In this document: positions 32,091 to 38,106 of the stretch, in pieces | Layout of the letters: every line of letters begins with the position of its first letter | How positions within the stretch are numbered: the stretch's first letter is position 1 | Source of the DNA: Priapulus caudatus | Lineage: Eukaryota; Priapulida; Priapulimorpha; Priapulimorphida; Priapulidae | NCBI RefSeq assembly: GCF_000485595.1 | Contig: NW_014577139.1 | Span: 1-38,106 of the forward strand | DNA: 38,106 bases | Direction: 5' to 3' | Notes under the pieces: generated by a model | Seen by the model: the letters and a program-made list of their open reading frames with translations, nothing else | Told to the model about the DNA's origin: nothing | Database searches by the model: none | Program-made: the position numbers and the translations under genes

Positions 32091-32966
32091 GTTATGCGAT
32101 GCTATGAGGGGCAAGCACTATATTACAGGTATGTTGGCCATTTGGCAATCATAAACTCAAAATATTTACGTATCAGTAGCGTTTACGCTTTATTAACCAC
32201 CTATACTATTTTTACCGCAAAATAAGAACTGCAACATTCAATCTATAATCATACGTACTATCACGAACATATATATATGTATTCATATTGATATTCTCTA
32301 CTGCTGGAAGATCCGAGGCTAAATGCAATTGGGCCGACATGGGTAAAAATGTCATCAGTCATAACCCTAACGAATATTCAATATTGAAACTCGCAATAGC
32401 ATGCATCAGATACCACCGTTAAAAAATATGCCTAGCATACACACACGCGCACGTACGTCTCTGTCCGCGCAGTGTTCGTGTGGCAAACATACCTGTCTTG
32501 AACCCGAACATGCTTGCGGTCAAAGCAAACCGCTCCTTCCTTGTACGCTATGCACACTCATGCAGGATGGCTAGGGTCCGCGGATCGCTCTTAATGCTCC
32601 CAGCCAGGCACACACACACACACTGCTTCCCGCGTCACAGACGCAGCGCGGCCATGCAGCTTAGTGAAATCTGATATCAGCAGTCGGAACCTATGACACC
32701 GCTTCTGCAAGTCACTGGGTACTGGGTACTGGGTACTGAGTACTGGGTAGTCTTGCCGACATCCAAATCAGTTATCTACGCCCACAAACACACTTCTCCA
32801 TTGCGATGACTCAACGCGAATGTATTGACGCGCACTCTCGTAGTCTAGCTAGCTGTAGTTATATCTCGGCATAAAACAGGAAACTGCGCGACCACGATCA
32901 ACCGCCATGTATTCTAGTTTTTACAAGTTCTATGTAGCGCAGCTATAGCTGGCTCTACTAGTGGCC

Positions 32967-33041
32967 TAGATACAATATTATAATGTAACCCAAACCCAGG
33001 ATAGGGGCCTATCCTGGGTTTGGGTTACATTATTGTATCTA
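32967..33041. mobile_element. 75-bp near-perfect palindrome with 9-bp duplication
   Basis: Starts tagatacaata and ends tattgtatcta. The arms (atgtaacccaaacccaggat and complement) meet at ggggcc, so nearly the whole element is a hairpin. It is flanked by exact 9-bp copies CTAGTGGCC at 32958-32966 and 33042-33050. It is a minimal insertion of a cut-and-paste type; 9-bp duplications are typical of Mutator-like elements. Confidence 0.88.
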
Positions 33042-33050
33042 CTAGTGGCC

Positions 33051-34338
33051 ATTTCTCGAGCAAGTTTTGCCACTGGGTAAGGGTGCGGTAACAGACCTGT
33101 CAGTGGGCCCTCCATATGCTCACACATGAGCGAGGGTGATGATTCTTAAGTGGAGGGCCAAGGGGTCAAACACAAAGAACATACAAATCCTGGTTTGGTG
33201 GCTGGGTCATTGGTCGATGAACCAGCAGCATGGATCGATATGCTCTGCATGCACTGTGAACTAACTCGCTGTCACCCAACATAATTCTAAATATAGATGC
33301 ACATATGAATGTGTAAAACTATGCTACCAAAAGCACATGAACTATGTAAAACATAGCATGTAACATACTGACTGTGTAACAAATAGCATGTAAAACACTG
33401 TATAACAAAGAAAAAGTTGTCTCTTGATGCTACTGACTATTGCTATTACCAATAACACAGCTAACCATATGTCCCATACCAAAACAACTAGACCATGTTA
33501 CCGCATAGTATATTACATATCGCTTTTATACTTAGCGATCTAACAGATTTAACAGTAAAATTAACCTAAATAAAAATAAAAATACAAAAAGTTCAAAACA
33601 TTTCTATTAAAAACGTTTCGAATTTGTTCCAAAACGTATTAAATATTCACATACAACATCTAAACATGCAAAAGAATTCAATGATTTCTCACCACATTCC
33701 AGTTTTTGTGTAACACCTCGAATTATTGGTATTTCAGTGGAAAGCGACATCTGTTAGTTTAATATTAATCACGCCAAATAACTAACTGCATCCTTACCAA
33801 ACATTGAAGACACAATTGTGCTGAACATTTTTCTCGCTACTACTTTGTACTAAACTTTCCTCTTCACAGCTTACATGCCACGCACACAAATGTCCACGTT
33901 TGAGATACACAGAAGACAGATTATATGGGGTAGAGCAAAGACCAACTTTGCTGACTGCCCCAGTTCATGGACGTGTATAAGTTTTTACAGAAGTGTGCCA
34001 ATGACTGACTAAGGTCACCTAGTAGGTGACACCTGCACAAGAATGCCTTGCCGCACGTTAAGTTACTTGTAGAACCGATCGAACTCATTAAAACTACTAC
34101 ACGCACGTGCACATGCACGCGCATACAAGAAGGCACGCGCGCATATATTTACACCCCACCACGCCCACACCCATCCAAATGGAAACAGAACGCGCACGCG
34201 CAAACGTATGCACATGCACACCAATAATATGGCACTCGAGCTAAGAAAGTAATAACACGTCTTGAAAGTAAAAATATGTACGTATTAATTTTACGTGCCA
34301 AATCTGACAAACATGAATGCATTCAAGGAACAACTCAC
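33051..34338. other. No gene recognised
   Basis: AT-rich intergenic sequence. The minus-strand frame 33921-34136 has no recognised motif and no supporting splice pattern. A stretch of cacgcgca/cacatgcac microsatellite-like DNA lies at 34.1-34.2 kb. Confidence 0.45.
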
Positions 34339-34381
34339 CATCCGACACGTGCCTGTCACCGCTACGCTTCCCCTTAGCCAT
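34339..34381 (-). CDS. Possible first coding exon of an unknown gene
   Basis: From an ATG at 34381 in good context (ccggcATGgc) the minus strand reads MAKGKRSGDRHVSD and then meets a consensus splice donor (G|gtgagt). The surrounding 34.3-34.8 kb is relatively rich in G+C and CpG, as a promoter or 5' UTR would be. In-frame ATGs farther upstream would add MEFWFGSHSGYGFRG and so on. No following exon could be identified at lower coordinates, and I do not recognise the protein. Confidence 0.3.
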
Positions 34382-34882
34382 GCCGGCGGAAACGTCCCCC
34401 CGGAATCCGTAACCAGAATGGCTGCCGAACCAAAACTCCATTGCAAACTTAAAAAGCCCCGAACCTGACCACGGTCGCATTTCACGCACAGCACTATATC
34501 GCGTGCGCGTGCTACATATATGCGTGGCCCTGGATCACCTGTACAAGTAGCGATGAACCGCCACCTAGTTGTCACACGGCGACTATGCGGCGGCGGTGAA
34601 ATCAGGTGAGATGTTAACGCACGGCACCGTGTATGCAGGTCACTGACAGTTAACGACAGATATGCTCTACATGCCACCGTTACGCTGGTTCTATATGGAC
34701 GGCATTCAGCAAATACTTCGAAGCAGAGAGTCATAAGCGCCATGATCGGGTAAACACCGAGTTAATGACACACCCAGTACAGCCATCCCAAATATCGTGC
34801 AGTTATGGAGCGTTTATGGAGCTATGTTTCGGGGGTGCATCTGCACGTTGCGTGCCGCATTCCGAGCTCTGTGAACTCGTTG

Positions 34883-35180
34883 TAGCGCAGACTTGCGACT
34901 TTTTCATGCAACTCGGCTGCGAGTCGAAATTGCTGTGAAATCGCTATGTCTGCAGAAACGTGCAACTGCAATTTGTAGCGATTCTTGTCACTTGCAACGA
35001 GTTGCAAAAAATCAAACTGATTTGATTTTCAGCAACTCGTCGCTCGCAATCGCTCCGAAATCGCTTCAAAATTTCATGTGTGCGGGTAGACAGCGACTTG
35101 CATGCGCACACACGGTGAAGCGTGCGACCGATCGCATGCGGTTGCATCGACGAGCAACCAAAAGTCGCAAGTTTGCGCTA
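34883..35180. mobile_element. 298-bp MITE, TAGCGCAGACTTGCGACTTT ends
   Basis: The left end TAGCGCAGACTTGCGACTTT pairs with the right end aaagtcgcaagtttgcgcta (two mismatches). The interior has reiterated gcaactcgt/gcaatcgct words that pair with one another. Non-coding; no clear target duplication. Confidence 0.85.
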
Positions 35181-36150
35181 GGCTTTAGGAAAGTAGCGAA
35201 GAGCAAACAAACAAGCGTTCGTGGAATACAGAAATGAACTGCTACTGAAAGACTACTACGAACTACGACTACTAAGAACTAAGTACTACGAATGAAAAAG
35301 TATAAAATGGCAACATGCTGAACTCATAATCTGTTTCAGTCTGCAACTACAACGAAGCCATAAACTAAAAAGTAGACAAATACACTTGGACTTGCGGGTT
35401 CAGATCAAGATAATGACTACAATATATGCCTTGGGAATCTGTGGTTTAGGAAGGGCAAGTATGCTGTGTGTACTCTTGGATTTTTGTATCCGTAGCAACA
35501 GTGTACATACTTCTACGTCAGCAGAACATCACCTGTACCTCGATACAGGGTAATCGGAGTAAAGTGCCTTGTCCAGGGGCACATGTGCGATGAGATACTG
35601 ACTTACCTGAACTCAAGTCATGCCATGACCACTACCCTTGAGATGTCTCCGTCTTAAACCATTTCTACACCTGGTGTCAGCTGTAGGAAAGCTTGATACA
35701 GTGCCTTGATCAAGGGCACAGTGGCGCTGACAAATGTGACTGTTTAGCTTGAAGTTCTGAGTACTAAACATCAACCTATAGTATTTCTGTCTCTATTTGA
35801 TATTGTTCTAGGACTGCTATATGATTGTGTATAGTTGTAAGGTAAGCCCAAAGTCAATATCTCACATTGACAACTAATCTGGTTTTATTGGGGGAGCGAG
35901 TCAGAGCCACGCGAGACCGCTGTAGCTTTCACTGTTTCAGTGACGCCTCACAGTAGAGTTGGCCAACTTTACAATGGCATCTAGACCAATAAATAATGCC
36001 CTAGAATTTTTCATATTTTCAATGCTATTTTAAGATACAATAAGATTCAATAATCAAATGTGGCAAATTTTTGTACAACAACCTTTCTAATGTTTCGGAC
36101 AACGTAACATTACAACTCTAAAAAATATTTACACATCGCACTCCATTAAC
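35181..36150. repeat. Dispersed-repeat remnants, no gene
   Basis: Two copies of a gtgccttgnncaaggggcac-like motif occur: aagtgccttgtccaggggca at ~35564 and cagtgccttgatcaagggca at ~35700. This core is common in dispersed repeats of marine animals. A (ctactacgaa)-like stretch lies at 35.24-35.30 kb. No coding segment was recognised. Confidence 0.5.
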
Positions 36151-36158
36151 ATCTTACC

Positions 36159-36589
36159 CAGGGTTTTCCCCACGTTGCGCAAACGGGGCGCGCCCGCCCC
36201 GTTTGGAAAATCTCCCCCCCCCGTTTGAATCGTTGCGCCCCGTTTAAATTACCTCCGCCCCGTTTGGAAAATTCCACCACAATAAAAGTTTGACAGCGCC
36301 GGAATCGATCCCCTGTAAAGACCAGGACATCTGACACGCATGCAACTGGCAGAACAGTACACAAGTTAACCTGACAATGCACAGTTTAACCTGCTGACTA
36401 CTGTACAGAAACCCCACGACTCGGCTATCTATAACAAGAACCCCAATACCGTCTATGGTGTGGTGGCGATTTTACCCATTAATTAGTCGTACGGTAAAAA
36501 TACACGCCCCCGAACCCCCTACGTTTCCCCCTCCCCCCCCCTACCCCTCCCCTCCCCCCTGTTTGAATTTCATCCTGGGGAGAACCCTG
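36159..36589. mobile_element. 431-bp MITE, CAGGGTT(T/C)TCCCCA ends, 5-bp duplication
   Basis: Begins cagggttttccccacg and ends ctggggagaaccctg, with TTACC duplicated at 36154-36158 and 36590-36594. Near the left end a gccccgtttggaaaat unit is repeated about four times. Minus-strand ggggatcgattccggcgc (~36295-36312) resembles a tRNA T-arm/B box, so a tRNA-derived fragment may be trapped inside. The C-run near the right end is low complexity. Confidence 0.78.
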
Positions 36590-36594
36590 TTACC

Positions 36595-37470
36595 TACATT
36601 ATAATACACTTGCAAAGCATTATTAGCATTCTAAATCGCTTTTATCACATTTTACCTTGTAAAAACATCACAACACTAAATGTTCAAAATTTGTCAAAAC
36701 AGAAAGTGCAATCTTGCTTTCAACACATTGACCAGCGATGATTTCAGTTTGGTATACACTCAAGGTTTTGCACAGGTATTGTTATAATAAAGAATAAACA
36801 GTTATTGACAAATGAATCAAATCAATCACACGTTTTATTTATAGATGAGATGTATCACTATGCTCAAGCCAAATACTTCCCTGAAATTTCTAGAACCTAA
36901 TTATGTGACAACACAAATTTTGAATTTTTTAATGAAAAATGGTATTTTGGATATTCCTTAATTACCAGAGTATAAAAGCAAAATGCTTGCCACAAGTTAA
37001 GCACAACATGCATCAAAATCACGCAACATTTTTCTTTAAGTTTCATATTTACCGAAAAAATGAAAAACAAGCCTAAAATTTAACTCTTATGTTCGGATTG
37101 AAAATACATGCAGAAAAGAACCATAACTCATAAAAGACGGCACTTAATTAAACCATAACGCCATTTTTACAGCAATGTGTTACCATTAAAACGAGTGTAA
37201 AATTTAATTATTTTGAGTTGTAATGATAAAGAAATATCCATTAATACATCGGCTGCTATGGGACAAATTGAAACAGAGAAATCAGCGTTTTTCTACTTTT
37301 CAAAATGATTGACCGCCTATGTGCAAAATGGGTACTTACTGCAACATATCCATGACTAGCTGAAACCACTAAATTGGTAAAATGTTCTGTGCAGCTTGAG
37401 AAATTGTGAGAAATCACCGCAATTTAATGCAAAATGCGTGAATGATGTGTAGGCCCAACTGCATGACGTC
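36595..37470. other. No gene recognised
   Basis: AT-rich intergenic DNA with no open frames of note, tandem arrays or inverted ends. Confidence 0.5.
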
Positions 37471-37475
37471 ACTAA

Positions 37476-37552
37476 GCTTTGTGTCAACAAACCCGGACCT
37501 ATATTATGTTACATAATATAGGTCTGGGTTTGTTGACAACTTGACACAAAGC
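37476..37552. repeat. 77-bp hairpin
   Basis: Outer arms gctttgtgtcaacaaaccc and gggtttgttgacaacttgac, then acaaagc (a small insertion on the right side). The inner arms acctatattatgt and acataatataggt meet at the centre. It resembles the 75-bp palindrome at 32967 in its aaaccc...gggttt core, but no target duplication was found. Confidence 0.85.
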
Positions 37553-38106
37553 ACAAGTGCAGCGAAGCGACAGCGCTCATCTAACGTCTACTGCGGTGCC
37601 TCTGTGGTAGAGTGGTGGGATTCTAGTAAACCCTGTTAGTCCCAAATGTGTTCACATACACGCCGAAACAGTGGAAGGCACAGGGATGGTATCAGGAACC
37701 TTCTCAAAGGAATGTTCGTTGGGATCGTTATGAAAGATGCCACGAGATGGCGCGTACGTTTAAGTGTCTTCAGATTAAAGGTGGAAGCTCCCATCGTACG
37801 TAGTAGAGTAGTAACAACTATTTGCCAAGACAGAATAGGCAAGCACACATCCATTTACCTACGCAAGCCTACAGGCTGAAATAGAGAGCCTGCCACTGTA
37901 ACTAATTAACGCAGGCAAAAACTACACAGTACCACCACCACATGCACTGGCACTGGCAGTGGCATACGTTACATGTAACACACTGACAGTAAGAATGCCA
38001 TAGAAATTATATGATATAAGGAGCATTAACCTCTTCACCAAATTAGCTTTTGAAATTTAACTGTGACATTGTAGCCTCATACATCAGGCATGTATAGATT
38101 CTACCA
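37553..38106. other. No gene recognised to the window edge
   Basis: Overlapping frames at 37636-37879 on both strands have no known motif. A ctgtggtagagtggtgg string at ~37600 looks like a pol III A box but has no matching B box. Confidence 0.4.

Noticed and set aside
32493-32511. Possible tiny first exon MFGFKT followed by gtatgt
   Set aside because: Only six codons and a donor; no promoter, downstream exon or homology to support it.
37590-37730. Possible tRNA or tRNA-derived SINE
   Set aside because: An A-box-like tggtagagtgg is present, but there is no B box at the right spacing and no cloverleaf.
1-38106. A bacterial-style operon, defence island or phage region
   Set aside because: Spliced animal exons, MITEs and simple repeats dominate; no clustered same-strand genes, ribosome binding sites or phage proteins are seen.

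Overview
This is animal (metazoan) nuclear DNA, most likely from a marine or early-branching invertebrate. The only host gene recognised with confidence is split by GT-AG introns. Long stretches have no gene, and about half the window consists of DNA transposons, MITEs, hairpin repeats, one SINE-like insert and mini- or microsatellites. A run of 25 N shows it is a draft assembly. The species cannot be named from this sequence.

Host gene. Seven exons of a metal-dependent protein phosphatase (PP2C/PPM family, closest by eye to invertebrate PPM1A/B and Ptc2-like enzymes) lie on the minus strand. The N-terminal exons are at 28.7 and 28.3 kb. The C-terminal exons are at 20.95, 20.4 and 19.8 kb, in normal order. 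The two middle exons (AGSTAV and GNVGDSRAV) lie out of order at 16.2 and 15.8 kb, beyond the stop codon. Splice phases at all the testable joins are consistent. The exon after DGHG was not found. The intron where it and the displaced exons belong contains a tandemly duplicated repeat block and the N gap. The locus is therefore misassembled, rearranged, or a partly duplicated gene.

Layout. 0-4.3 kb: inverted motifs, 19-bp minisatellites and a decayed minus-strand repeat gene (HALSGC family). 4.45-11.58 kb: a 7.1-kb DNA transposon with 153-bp terminal inverted repeats and a broken P-type transposase, inside an AT-rich palindromic flank. 12.2-18.3 kb: dispersed repeats, two arrays of the same ~35-bp repeat, a SINE-like insert with a 14-bp target duplication, a GA-rich tract, the two displaced exons and a TA-flanked MITE. 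19.6-21.0 kb: phosphatase 3' exons. 21.06-25.3 kb: truncated hAT element, 86-88-bp repeats, TGCG minisatellites, N gap. 27.155-27.961 kb: complete deleted hAT element with 8-bp target duplication. 28.3-28.8 kb: phosphatase 5' exons. 29.62-31.36 kb: giant fold-back element (about 760-bp arms) whose ends are homologous to those of the 7.1-kb transposon. 31.4-38.1 kb: satellite, several MITEs, two compact hairpins and one possible first exon of an unknown gene.

A recurring theme is a terminal motif of the form TCARRRGTnnATAATAG. It begins or ends structures ranging from ~40-bp hairpins to the fold-back and the 7.1-kb transposon, which suggests one transposon lineage with many miniature derivatives. 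I found no bacterial-type operon, CRISPR array or defence system.
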